DNA of 64,000 bases from Schistocerca nitens (lineage: Eukaryota > Arthropoda > Insecta > Orthoptera > Acrididae). A program made the translations under genes and the position numbers. The notes beneath the pieces are model-generated. The model was given only the letters and a program-made list of their open reading frames with translations, had not been told where the DNA came from and made no database searches. The first letter of the stretch is position 1, and each line of letters starts with the position of its first letter. This document shows, one piece after another, positions 20,701 to 30,734 of this stretch. The stretch lies in the NCBI RefSeq assembly GCF_023898315.1, contig NC_064614.1:72862501-72926500 (forward strand). Direction: 5' to 3'.

Positions 20701-21126
20701 TTATCCTTTGTTCTGTACACGTTCAACTACTGTTTTAACGCCGTAAGCAGCACCTGCAGCAGCAGCAGTTGTCGCCGCGCCGGCCGCTATCGCGATCTGC
20801 CTTGAACTTGTAACTCCAGCTGTGCTAATTGCGGCCCCGTCCGTGACACTCTCTGGCCTTGTTTCAGGCACCCGTTCAAATTCAACTGTTTCGCCACTTG
20901 TATCCAAATCGTCGAATGCTGGATTATCTCCATACCGTATACGAGTAGCAGCATCCTCTCTTTGCACTGTTCGAATATCATTACTGCTACAAGAACGATT
21001 AACATTTGTTAATGGAATTCTTTCCGCCATTTCAATGTCTTCCTCAGGTCCCGGATATAAAACACCTCCGTCGTATTGTATAGAGCCATGGTTGCCCGTG
21101 CTTAAATACTGATTTACCCAAGACAT
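20701..21126 (-). CDS. 141-aa Ala-rich ORF driven from the right TIR
   Basis: The ORF is open from further upstream, but the ATG at 21124-21126 (MSWVNQYLSTGNHG) is preferred because the TATA box complement at 21159-21169 places the likely RNA start just before it. The N-terminal half is Gly/Asp/Glu-rich (YPGPEEDIEMAERIPL). The C-terminal part has an Ala-rich hydrophobic segment (IAIAAGAATTAAAAGAAYGV) followed by KTVVERVQNKG. It could be a truncated structural protein of a densovirus- or Polinton-like virus, but I cannot assign it. It converges on the helicase ORF; the gap 20629-20700 carries polyadenylation-like signals on both strands. Confidence 0.45.
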   Translation of the reverse strand: MSWVNQYLSTGNHGSIQYDGGVLYPGPEEDIEMAERIPLTNVNRSCSSNDIRTVQREDAATRIRYGDNPAFDDLDTSGETVEFERVPETRPESVTDGAAISTAGVTSSRQIAIAAGAATTAAAAGAAYGVKTVVERVQNKG

Positions 21127-21150
21127 TTTGCTGACTAAAATAAATAAATC

Positions 21151-21375
21151 ATTACCGCCTTTTATATACATTACATTATCGAACAGCACGTGTCGGGCAA
21201 CCTTTTGCTGGCGTGGGTGCTTGCTCAGATAATTGTCCTAAAAGGACAAATTATCTCGGCGGGACAGTGACGCCGCCATCGCGACCTTGGGACCCGGGGG
21301 GCCCCTTCTTTTTTTTTTATCAGTTGCTGACCCTCATGAATCGAAACATGACTGCGTCGCGTCGTTTCATGTACT
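21151..21375 (-). repeat. right terminal inverted repeat
   Basis: Inverted match of 18597-18823, with a TATATAAAAGG box (complement at 21159-21169) directed inward toward the 141-aa ORF, and the outer end ACT. Confidence 0.92.
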
Positions 21376-21435
21376 AATGGACCGCGGTCGATTTAAGCTA
21401 CCACCTAGCAAGTGTGGTGTCTGGCAGTGACACCA
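21371..21435 (-). repeat. fragment of LTR, 5' end
   Basis: Complement of 34288-34356 (TGTGGTGTC...CCATTAGTACATG), i.e. the first 65 bp of the LTR found whole at 34288. It overlaps the last bases of the TIR (AGTACATG is common to both). Confidence 0.8.
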
Positions 21436-21540
21436 CAGTTCCTTTGAAAGGGCACGGCCGATTTCCTTCCCAATCCTTCCGTAACCCGAGCTTGCGCTCC
21501 GCCTCGTTGTCGACGGGACGTTAAACACTAACCACCACCA
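21436..21540 (+). repeat. SINE family B, 3' fragment
   Basis: CCTTTGAAAGGGCACGGCCG followed by CTCGTTGTCGACGGGACGTT and AAACACTAACCACC. This is the body and tail of a family B relative without the tRNA head. Confidence 0.7.
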
Positions 21541-21770
21541 CCTCTAATGTTTTCATTATACATAAACGATCTATCAGCACAATACCAATGTTCTGTGACG
21601 ATAATTTAGTATACAGCAAAGTATCGTCGTTGGTTGATCGTGAGGAAGCGCAGGGAGTTCTGAAAAAATTTTCATGTTTGTGCAATGAGTGAATACCGTT
21701 CACACAGCACCTCAAAGGGAAATCAGTATAGCGTAATATTCCTTAAAGTAGGTGTACAAACATATAACTG
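21541..21770 (+). pseudogene. non-LTR RT fragment
   Basis: LMFSLYINDLSAQYQCSV followed in a shifted frame by DDNLVYSKVSSLVDREEAQG. This matches the LFxLYINDLP and FADD region of Jockey/CR1-type reverse transcriptases, with a frameshift at the active site. Confidence 0.5.
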
Positions 21771-22721
21771 CTTTTCCACATGCAACGACGAGTTTATCAT
21801 AGACTAAGTTGCCGATTTGTTGGCAAGGTAAGAACTTTAACGTCAATAGGTTTAATTGCGCTAGTTCGGCAAATAAAACTGGCCCGGAAAATATTGATAA
21901 GACTGACGCACGCTTGGAACTTGTTAATGAACAGGATAATTACCCAACACAGAGAATCGTGGAACCACGATTTCTACTGCACCAGCCGGTAGCTGTCACG
22001 TGTCTACACATGGGCATATCCCGCAAGCTCTGTCGTGAGTACTTCGTTGTATCACCAGGTCTGAGGGAGTGACAGGAGCAGACGTGTTTAGTGACCAGCT
22101 GACTACAACATAAAATAGTGCTCATTATAAAACAGAGCGTCTTCAGGGCCGAGTGTCATTTTTGGAAAACGTGTGCAGAACTGTTTTGGTAAGAGTTTAA
22201 GACGAGATTTTCTTGCAAAACCTCCTGAAAACGCTGCAATGCAAGTCTTAGTGACAAAACGAAGTGAAACGGTCTCTATAGTGGACAAAATCATAACCAT
22301 TCGAAAAGAATTAGGACACCAAAAAACACTTTTAGAGGGAAGGAAACTATGGAACAAACTACGACGAAATTTCAGTGCCCTCTTTGCAAGTGGGAATCAA
22401 CAGAATGTCATGTCAAAGGTGGTTTCTGTGTGAACTGGAATCAGGGATTCTGAATACTAATTTTTTTATTTCTTGAGATGAACTCTAGCACAGCTTGTTA
22501 GGGTACGTAAACTCATAGAACAAGCACACTAAGCATCAGAAATTCCGCGTCAGATCCGTGAAGAACCGTTGCCTTATCTCAAGATTTGTGTACAGTGCCC
22601 AGTCTCATGTCCGCGCCGTAACACGATTCTTTCACCAAATTGTTTACTACAAGCGTGGATCGGCTCACATAGGCTGAACCATCATCTGTATATTTTCAAC
22701 AAGACGGAATAAGAACACACA

Positions 22722-22884
22722 TCTGAATCTTCGTGGCAGGTTAAAACCGTGTGCCGGACCGATACTCGAAGTCGGAACCTTTGCCTTTCGCGGGCAAGTG
22801 CTCTACCATCCGAGCTACCCAAGCACGACTCACGTCCCGTCCTCAGCCTTACTTCCGCCAGTACCTCGTCTCCTACTTTCCAAA
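22722..22884 (-). repeat. tRNA-derived SINE, family C, copy 1
   Basis: Complement of a tRNA-like head (CTCGGATGGTAGAGCACTTG, GAGTATCGG) with flanking CCAGTACCTCGTCTCCTAC. Same family as 49068-49232. Confidence 0.75.
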
Positions 22885-23250
22885 CTGGAAACACACATCC
22901 TTGACAACTTTGTTACGGCTGCATGCGGTGTTCTGTGCCAAACAGCGGAGGTAGTGCAATATCCTAGCCATCTTGATCACCAGCTCTCTCACTCTAATTT
23001 GTACCAGCGGCGAAAATTGAAGCGATAGTTGTACTCAAATAATCTTCACACACTGGAAGAGCTGCAGCAGAATATTGAAAACGCTCTTGCTGCCATATTT
23101 TATGTAGAGCTGCTCCTCGTTTCTCACAGTTTGGCAAATCGAGCTCAGCGCTGCATCGACGCCACCGGTGGACATTTTCTGTACCTTCTTTGATTTTCAT
23201 TATGAGGGGTCAATCCTCGTCAGTGTTACTGTAAATATTTTTCGGGCCAG

Positions 23251-23651
23251 AGTCAGTCTGCGCACGCTGTGTGTGACTGCCAACCAATTACAGCTCATTT
23301 CCAGTAAGAAGAGAGGAGGGACAGACTGCGTGAAGAGCGTCAGGTTCATGAAGGAGATCAAGCATGGGACCTTTCACCTACAATTTCCCAGCGACGAATT
23401 CTGGATCTTTTTCAAACGGCGCTTCATCTCTGAGCTCGGAGGAGAGATGACGGGCATGAAGCTGACTTCGTCGGGACGGCTCTCCGCCATTTCACTGGAC
23501 TTCTTAACGAGATTCATATCCAGCGACGTCCGCATGAAGCAGCTGTCACTGGCCAGCATGAAAGTCGGCCATCTGGACGGACCAGTGATCACTATGCCTA
23601 CACTCGAGATCCTGCAACTTCCAGATGACGGTATCATCACAATGAGTGAAG
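23251..23651 (+). CDS. LRR gene, exon 2
   Basis: Internal exon of about 401 bp. The acceptor is GGGCCAG before 23251 and the donor is GAAG followed by GTAAGC at 23652. Entry phase is 2 and exit phase is 1, matching the exons at 10097 and 32357. The translation opens VSLRTLCVTANQLQLI and ends with two irregular leucine-rich units, including MKQLSLASMKVGHLDG and MPTLEILQLPDDG. These resemble degenerate LRRs leading into the regular repeats of the next exon. The middle part is a charged region with Phe- and Lys-rich stretches and no recognised domain. Adjacent alternative acceptors (for example near 23308 or 23390) could shorten the exon, but the 23251 choice gives an in-phase join to the exon upstream. 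The flanking introns are full of LINE, SINE and Polinton-like material. Confidence 0.65.
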
Positions 23652-24141
23652 GTAAGCTATACGACTTACGTTCGGAAGTACGTTTCTTAAGCTATGTCCA
23701 CTGGTCTTCCATTTCAGAGTCCCTGTTTCAGAAGTCATGATCACCTTGCACATATCAAGTCTCAAACTTCTGGTCGTCATTTTGTCAATAGCACTTCTCT
23801 CTAGTGGTTTAGATTTTCATAATCACTCAGCCGTTTCCAATACATAACCCTGTCTACTCAAAAATAAAGCAACTGACCCAGATGACGTACCTGCGGAAGT
23901 GCCTAAGAAGCTGAAGACGCCTGCTTAAATATTCCCTGCATCACTTTTGAAGCGGATCATTACTGAGAAGAAACTTTCTCACGCATGGTCATCTAGCATG
24001 AGAGTTATGTTCCGTAAGGATAAAGGACATGCTTTCGACTCCCCAGCTTACCACATTCTTCGACTCCTCTGTTCTACATGCAAACCACTGCAAACCGTCT
24101 CTGGAATCTGACAAGCTGACGCTAATTAGTTTGGAGTTTTT

Positions 24142-24531
24142 ATGACCTTCGGGATCATGTATGTAACCAATAAGACCCGAGTGTTGATGGAGAAATACAC
24201 GAGGAAACAAGTATACACATTAAAATCCTGGGTCCATAAACGATTGCATGCAAAATGTGAGGAAATTGGAAAACAAACGATTATCAGAAGGACTGACTCG
24301 CCATGTGGAAAAATCAAATCAACCATCGTTGAAATTAAAAGCAAGGTCGATAATATTAAGAGTGCAGTGGGAATTCCCCTGCTGCATATAAAGGCGAAAG
24401 CGGATAGGTGGAAAAAGTCCGTTGAAGGCCTCTTCGATGCAGAGGACTTGTCTGATGACGTTGTAGAAGAAGAAACAGGAGTCAATAGGGAAGATCAAGA
24501 GTTACAGTCAGAGTGTAAAAGAGATTTGTAA
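24142..24531 (+). CDS. hypothetical 129-aa Lys/Glu-rich ORF
   Basis: Uninterrupted ORF, highly charged, with helical composition (KIKSTIVEIKSKVDNIKS) and an acidic C-terminus. No family recognised, no splice or promoter evidence. It sits 20 bp before RTE-like LINE sequence but does not resemble reverse transcriptase. It may be chance or transposon debris. Confidence 0.25.
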   Translation: MTFGIMYVTNKTRVLMEKYTRKQVYTLKSWVHKRLHAKCEEIGKQTIIRRTDSPCGKIKSTIVEIKSKVDNIKSAVGIPLLHIKAKADRWKKSVEGLFDAEDLSDDVVEEETGVNREDQELQSECKRDL

Positions 24532-24554
24532 GACTCAAATTCAGATAAGGTAGA

Positions 24555-26186
24555 AGGAATGGATACCATTCCATCATAATTTCTAAAATAATTGGAAGCT
24601 GTGTCAACAAAACTTCTATTCACGTTGGTGTGTAAAAGGTATGAGACTGTCTATACATCATCCGATTCTCGGAAAAATATCTCCAACTCTACTGAAGATA
24701 GAGAACCCACAAGTGCAAGAATTATGGTACAATCAGCTCAACAGCTCATGCATCCAAGTTGATGACAAGTATAATACACAAAATAATGGAAGAGAAAACT
24801 GAGGAGCTCTTAGATGAAGATTAGTTTGGCTTTAGGAAGAGTAAAGACAGCAGACAGTCACTTCTAACGTTGCGAGTAATGATGGAAGCAAGACTCAAGA
24901 AAAATCAAGATACCTTTATTGGATTTGTCGCTTGGTTAAAGGGTTCGACAGTATAAAGTGATGCAAGATGTTCGAAATACAGGGTAAACTGTAGTTGAAT
25001 GATGGGTAATGTACAATATGTAGAAGAACCATGAGAGAATATTGAGATTTTAAGACAAGGACGAAGAGTTCGGTTTAAGAAGGATGTATGACGGGAATGT
25101 AATGTTTCGCCCCTACTCTTTAACGTACACATATAAGAAACAATATGGGCTGGCCGGAGTGGCCGTGCGGTTCTAGGCGCTACAGTCTGGAGCCGAGTGA
25201 CCGCTACGGTCGCAGGTTCGAATCCTGCCTCGGGCATGGATGTGTGTGATGTCCTTAGGTTAGTTAGGTTTAACTAGTTCTAAGTTCTAGGCGACTGATG
25301 ACCTCAGAAGTTAAGTCGCTTAGTGCTCAGAGCAATTTAAGAAACAATGACGGAAATAAAAAAAAGGACCAAAAGTGGTATTAACATTCAGAACAAAATC
25401 AATGATAATAGTAGCTGATGACATTGTTATCCTCAGAGAAAGTGAAGAAGAATTACAAGAACTTTTAAATGTAATGAATAGCGTAATGAGTACAAAATAT
25501 GGACTGAGCGTAAATCGAAGAAAGACGAAAGTAATGAGAAGTTGAAAGGTGAGCAGCGAGAAACTTATCATCAGAATTGTGGATCACGAGGGAGACGAAG
25601 TTACGGCATTCCACTACCTAGGCACCAAAATAAGCCATAATGGACGGAACAAGGAGGACATAAAAAGCAGACTAGTTCCCAAAAATGACATTCCTGGCCG
25701 GGAGATGTCTGCTGGTATTAAATATTGCCCTCATTTTCTAACAAGTAATTTCTGCGGCTGTACGTTTGGAGCACAGAAATGTAAGGTAGTGAAACATTGA
25801 CTGTGCGAAAACCGGTACAAAAGATAATCGAAAGATTTGAAATGTGGTGTGATAGACAAATGATGTCAATTGATGTTCTAATAAGTTAAGGAATGAGATG
25901 GTTCGTCGTAGAATCAACGTGGAAATAAATGTATGGAAAACACTGACAAGAAGAAGGGGCAGGATGATAGGACATCTTTCAAGACATCAGAGAAGAAGTT
26001 CCATGTTACTAGAGGGAGCTGTAGAGGGTAAAAACTGTAGAGGAAGGCAGAGATTGGAATACACCCAGTATAATCTAGGATGTTGGTTGCAATTGGTGTA
26101 CTGAGAAGAAAAGGTAGCCGCAGGAGAGGAATTCGTGGCGGGGTGCATCAAACCAGTCAGCAGTCTTATGACACAGAAAAAAAAGG
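24555..26186 (+). pseudogene. RTE-like LINE fragment with SINE insertion
   Basis: Decayed reverse transcriptase. The fingers region gives IIHKIMEEKTEELLDED then a stop and FGFRKSKDSRQSLLTL. The active site reads VADDIVILRESEEELQELL. The region after the palm gives FHYLGTKISHNGRNKEDIKS, and the C-terminal part gives ENRGRQR-like pieces near 26040. The 3' end (CATCAAACCAGTCAGCAGTC, 26146-26186) matches the end of the cleaner copy at 60426-61450. Several stops and frameshifts. Clade assignment from memory. Confidence 0.65.
25145..25337 (+). repeat. SINE family A, copy 5
   Basis: Perfect 11-bp target duplication TAAGAAACAAT at 25134-25144 and 25338-25348, within the RTE-like fragment. Shares GGCGACTGATGACCTC and AAGTCGC with the copy at 61750 (subfamily marks). 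Confidence 0.92.
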
Positions 26187-26597
26187 ATGGCAGACTGCTA
26201 AGATACCATGCACCGTGCCATGAAATTTCCACTGTTCATACTAGTCCATTTGTCGTCCCTTGTTCGTTTTATGTAAAACATAAACATCATTCTTGGTATG
26301 CTCGAATGAGAGACTAGTGTCGTTATTTTGGGTGGCTAAAGGTATATCTGGAGTGCATTTACAAGTATGTGTTTGCAGTATTTTGTCTGGAAGTCTCTCC
26401 CAGTTTCGGCTATATAGTGGTTTTTCTACGTACTAAACTCCATTTTGTACATCCCAGGTTGCGTTTATCTGTCTGAGTGTTTATGTTTTGTCTCATTTAA
26501 GGAGTACAGTAATTTAAAATATTCTTTCTGCATATGGCTAAATTTCTGTACCTACCTTTTGCTGTCACACCCATGTACCAACCCTCATCACACTTCA

Positions 26598-26796
26598 AAA
26601 ATGGTTCAAATGGCTCTGAGCACTATGGGACTCAACTGCTGAGGTCATTAGTCCCCTAGAACTTAGAACTAGTTAAACCTAACTAACCTAAGGACATCAC
26701 AAACATCCATGCCCGAGGCAGGATTCTAACCTGCGACCGTAGCGGTCTCGCGGTTCCAGACTGCAGCGCCTTTAACCGCACGGCCACTTCGGCCGG
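26598..26796 (-). repeat. SINE family A, copy 6
   Basis: Perfect 14-bp target duplication CTCATCACACTTCA at 26584-26597 and 26797-26810. Confidence 0.93.
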
Positions 26797-27289
26797 CTCA
26801 TCACACTTCATCTTAATTTACTAGTAACTGTGATGCACGTACTGACGGCATCATATTGGTATAACTTTTTGTGCTAGAACATAAAGTAAGAAGTAAGTGA
26901 AGCAGTAAAAATTATTTAATAAATTTTTAGCACCGTTAGTGACCTCAAGTAACGCCATGCAACTTGGGCAAATTCTGTTGATACTGTTTCAACATGCCAG
27001 TTGAGGCATGGAGGGTACTATGCAGTTAGTAGAATATGCTAGTCAAGCTCTTCCAACTATGGATAATTTACGGTTCAACAAGGCATGCAAACTTCTGGGC
27101 TACACTCCAAACCCCTGAAGATCAAAATCATCAGCAAGAACTCTACAACAGGCCATAGAGCTGAAAACGCAGAGAAGTACTGATTACTTCAACAACTAAA
27201 GTTGTTAACAATTTTTGTCAATATCATTAACATTGTGATTGCTTAATATTTGAAGATCACTCAAAAAGGTGTCGTAAAATTTACAAATC

Positions 27290-27850
27290 AACAAATGAAC
27301 AGCAACAGAGGCAAAGGATAAGCAATATTGCCATACATGCTTGTACACATGAATTTTTCAACAGAATTATCATGGGATTGGGAAACCAATCTGCTAAGCA
27401 AAGGGGAGAAATGCAATATATGACGTGAAATTGTCCCCTAAAGTTGTAGTGGATTTTATTGTTGCAACAAAGAAATTCTGCAGATATAGGGGAATCGGAT
27501 ACGAAGAAAAGACAGTTCAAGTTCACAAGTCAATTAAAGCCACAACTATTGACGTAAAAAAAAACAAGTACATGATGCCCCCCACGTTTACAGAAAAACA
27601 CTGAATGATATGAACAAAAAGTTAAATGGAAACGAAGCCTTAATTACCAACAACGAAAAAGGGAATACATTTTATGGTGATAGAAAAAGAATACATACGA
27701 AAAACATTAGATTTTTATCCTTAAAAATGGTGTTGCAGAAATAAAGACCTCACAAGAAAACTTTCAATCAAATTTCGAATCATAGCTAAAAACACACAAT
27801 CCTGCATCTGTCAGTGAGAAGAGGTATACCACTACCACATTCCTCAGGTA
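27290..27850 (+). pseudogene. possible Penelope-like RT N-terminal fragment
   Basis: One frame reads LNDMNKKLNGNEALITNNEK followed by GNTF, resembling the (A)DKGNxTVxM motif at the start of Penelope-like reverse transcriptases. In a nearby frame NTKNIRFLSLKM-like text follows. Stops occur throughout. The remainder of 26811-28080 is AT-rich with no other feature. Confidence 0.35.
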
Positions 27851-28179
27851 ACAAAGCTAAAATCCGAACGAAAATATACAAATGATGCAGCCAAATTAGA
27901 CCCACTATCAGCTCAAGAAACAGCCAAGGAAACAGAATTACAAACAGAACCAGATAATAGCCAAGACATACACATACACTGAAAACTACTGATCAAAACT
28001 GTCAACAACCAATAAATGAAATTAAAAGCATCAAATTCTCCCATTCGCATTAGTTAGTATGATGTGCAGCTACAAAGCTATACATCAAATAAAGTTTTGC
28101 ATCACCCCAGTTCCAAGAACTCCCGAAGATAGACATTTACTTTCTTCATTTTACATGTTAGTGCACTAGTATTTGTAAA

Positions 28180-28376
28180 ATGATTCTTTCATATAGCATT
28201 CATTAAAAATGACGACCATGCCACTTGGGACCTGTGGAATGGTACATTAGCTTATTTGTTTGAGTTGTAAATATTTGTCATGTATTGTTGTTTTTCTGAC
28301 ATGTTCTACAGCCTTGAGGACCTCCTCACTACGGATCCATTGGAATGAAAGTAATTCTAAGCTAATCTAATCTAAC
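28180..28376 (+). repeat. LINE 3' end fragment
   Basis: Non-coding 3' terminus ending GGACCTCCTCACTACGGATC then (TCTAA)n-like CTAATCTAATCTAA at 28362-28375. From memory this is the tail of an abundant insect LINE. It interrupts the 5' untranslated part of the Tc1-like element. Confidence 0.5.
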
Positions 28377-28586
28377 TGTGGATGTTGTATCACAGACACC
28401 GTCCCTTTGACTGTTCAGAGATGACACTACACATGCCCAAAGATGTAAACAACCATGCATGAGCAGCGCCTATTAGATGGATGGGGTCCGACAGCCGATC
28501 AGATCCAGCCACTCCACCAGGATGGAGGTACAGGGCTCGTGTTGTCTGTAGTTCAACCACGTCTAGACGGTCAGCACCGTGGTTCG

Positions 28587-29690
28587 ATCACGTCCGCATT
28601 GTTACTTTGTGCCAGGAAGAGCTCTCAACAAGGGAAGTGTCCAAGCGTCTCGGAGTGAACCAAAGCGATATTATTCGCACATGGAACATATGAAGAGATA
28701 CAGGTACTGTCGATGACATGCCTCCCTCAGGGAGCCCAAGGGCTACTACTGCAGTGGATGACCGCTGCCTACAGATTATGGCTCGGTGGAACCCCGACAA
28801 CAACGCCACCATGTTGAATAATGCTTTCCGTGCAGTCACAGGACGTCGTGTTAAGACTCAAACTGCGCGCAATAGGAAGCACGATGGTCACCTTCACTCC
28901 CGACGTCCATGGCGATGTCCATCTTTGCAACCCCGACACCACGCTGCGCGGTACAGATGGACTCAACAACATGCCGAATGGACCGCTCAGGATTGGCATC
29001 GCGTTCTCTTCGCCGATGAGTGTCGCTGTCGCATATGCCTCCAGCCAGACGATCGTCGGAGACGTTCTTGGAGGCAACCCTGTCAGGCTGAACGCCTTAG
29101 ACACACTGTCCAGCGAGAGAAGCAAGGTGAAAGTTCCCTGCTGTTTTGGGATGGCATTATGTTGGGCGACGCACGTCGCTGGTGGTCATGGAAGGCGCCG
29201 ATACGTGAATGCCATCCTCCGACCGATAGTGCAACCATATCGGCAGCATATTGCCGAGGCATTTCTCTTCATGGATGACAGTACGCCTGGTGGTCTTGGA
29301 AGGCACCGTAACGGCAGTACGATACGTAAATGCCATCCTCCGACAGATAGTGCAACCATATCGGTAGCATATTGCCAAGGCATTCGTCTTCTTGGACGAC
29401 AATTTGCGGGCCCATCGTGCACAACCTATGAATAACTTCCTACTGTATAACGACATCGCTCGACTAGAGTGGCCACCATGTTCTTCAGACATGAACCCTA
29501 TGCCTGGGATGGATTGAAGAGGTCTGTTCATGGACGATGTCACCCATCAACCACTCTAAGGGATCTACGCCGAATCGCCGTTGAGGAGTGGGACAATCTG
29601 GATCAACAGTGCCTTGATGAACTTGCGGATAGTATGCCACGACCAATACAGGCATGCATCAATGCAAGAGGACGTGCTACTGGGTATTAG
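28587..29690 (+). pseudogene. Tc1-like transposase, multiple frameshifts
   Basis: The N-terminal helix-turn-helix gives LSTREVSKRLGVNQSDIIRT, then a stop at about 28692. MPPSGSPRATTAVDDRCLQI continues in frame to a shift near 28850. The catalytic core shows HRVLFADECRC (first Asp), and LFMDD / VFLDD (second Asp, present twice because of an internal duplication of about 100 bp). A degraded WPPCSSDMNP carries the third Asp. The C-terminus RRIAVEEWDNLDQQCLDELA is well preserved and ends ACINARGRATGY. Confidence 0.72.
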
Positions 29691-30734
29691 AGGTACCGGT
29701 GTGTACAGCAATCTGGACCACGACCTCTGAAGGTCTCGCTGTATAGTGGTACAACTTGCAATGTGTTGTTTTCATGAACAATAAAAAGGGCGGAAATGAT
29801 GTTTATGTTGATCTCTATTCCAATTTTCTATACAGGTTCCGGATCTCTCGGAACCAAGGTCATGCAAAACTTTTTTTGATGTGTGTATGATAATAATAGC
29901 ACTTAGTGCCTTGCGACAAACATTTCACGTAATTCCAAACCTTTACCAATCTGTTTCTTGCTGTAAACCTCTACAAAATAATGAAAGGGAATTAGTTTAT
30001 TGCTAATTACGTTTTCGCTATTTATGCAGTAAAAATGCCGCATCAGGTATAAAGTTTTAATTTATTTTGCAGACAGCTTTCTCATGTACCAGTGAATGTA
30101 TCTGCAAAATTATATCATTGTGCGACACATTGTTCAGAAGACATGACGTAATAGAGATTAGGCTGCGTGAAATCGGTACTACGAGCTAACATTCATTACG
30201 GACACAGGTGAAATATGCTTATAAATATGTGTGAAATATGCATTTTCTGACAAATCTGTGTGTAAAAATCTCTTTCCCAATCCATGGGTAGATCTGAATG
30301 AAACGTGGTATGTGTATCACAATCTGGAAAGAAATTCTGTGAGGGTGATAATGTGAAGAGAGAAGGAGGAGAAAGAGATGGACAAACATAGAACGAAGTG
30401 AGGACATGGACAGACAGAAGGGACGGGGATGGAGGACATGGACGGAGATGTGATGGAGGGGGAGATGGACAAAATGAGGAGGAGAGGGAAATGAAGAGCA
30501 CATCATGGACAGGGAGAGGGAAGGGCGGGTGATAGACTGAGGAACGAAAGAGAGGGAGTTGGACCAAGAGAGGGGCGAGGAGGGGAAGGACTGAGAGAAG
30601 GTGGAAGAGGAGGTGGACGGAGAGATTGGGAGGAGGAAATAATCAGAGAAAGGAAGAGAAGATGTACAGAGAGAGAGAGAGAGGAGACAGAGGTTGACAG
30701 AGAGAGAGGGGGAAGAGGGGCTGATGGGCTAATA

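Larger units (their letters stand above)
18597..21375. mobile_element. mini Polinton-like TIR element with parvovirus-like helicase
   Basis: A 2.78-kb unit bounded by inverted repeats of about 225 bp. The two outer ends read AGTAATCATGAAACG and, on the other strand, AGTACATGAAACG. AGT...ACT ends are typical of Polintons/Mavericks. Inside, left to right: a 158-aa + strand ORF, a - strand integrase C-terminal piece, a + strand superfamily 3 helicase C-terminal half, and a - strand 141-aa ORF. There is no DNA polymerase B, packaging ATPase or recognisable major capsid. It is too small to be autonomous. The flanks share no clear 6-bp target duplication (GGGTGG left, AATGGA right), so the locus is rearranged or old. 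Confidence 0.7.
28083..29881 (+). mobile_element. Tc1-like element, interrupted and internally duplicated
   Basis: The left end CATCAAATAAAGTTTTGCAT and the right end's complement CATCAAAAAAAGTTTTGCAT form inverted termini about 1.8 kb apart. It contains a LINE 3' end at about 28180-28375 and a decayed transposase. Confidence 0.75.
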
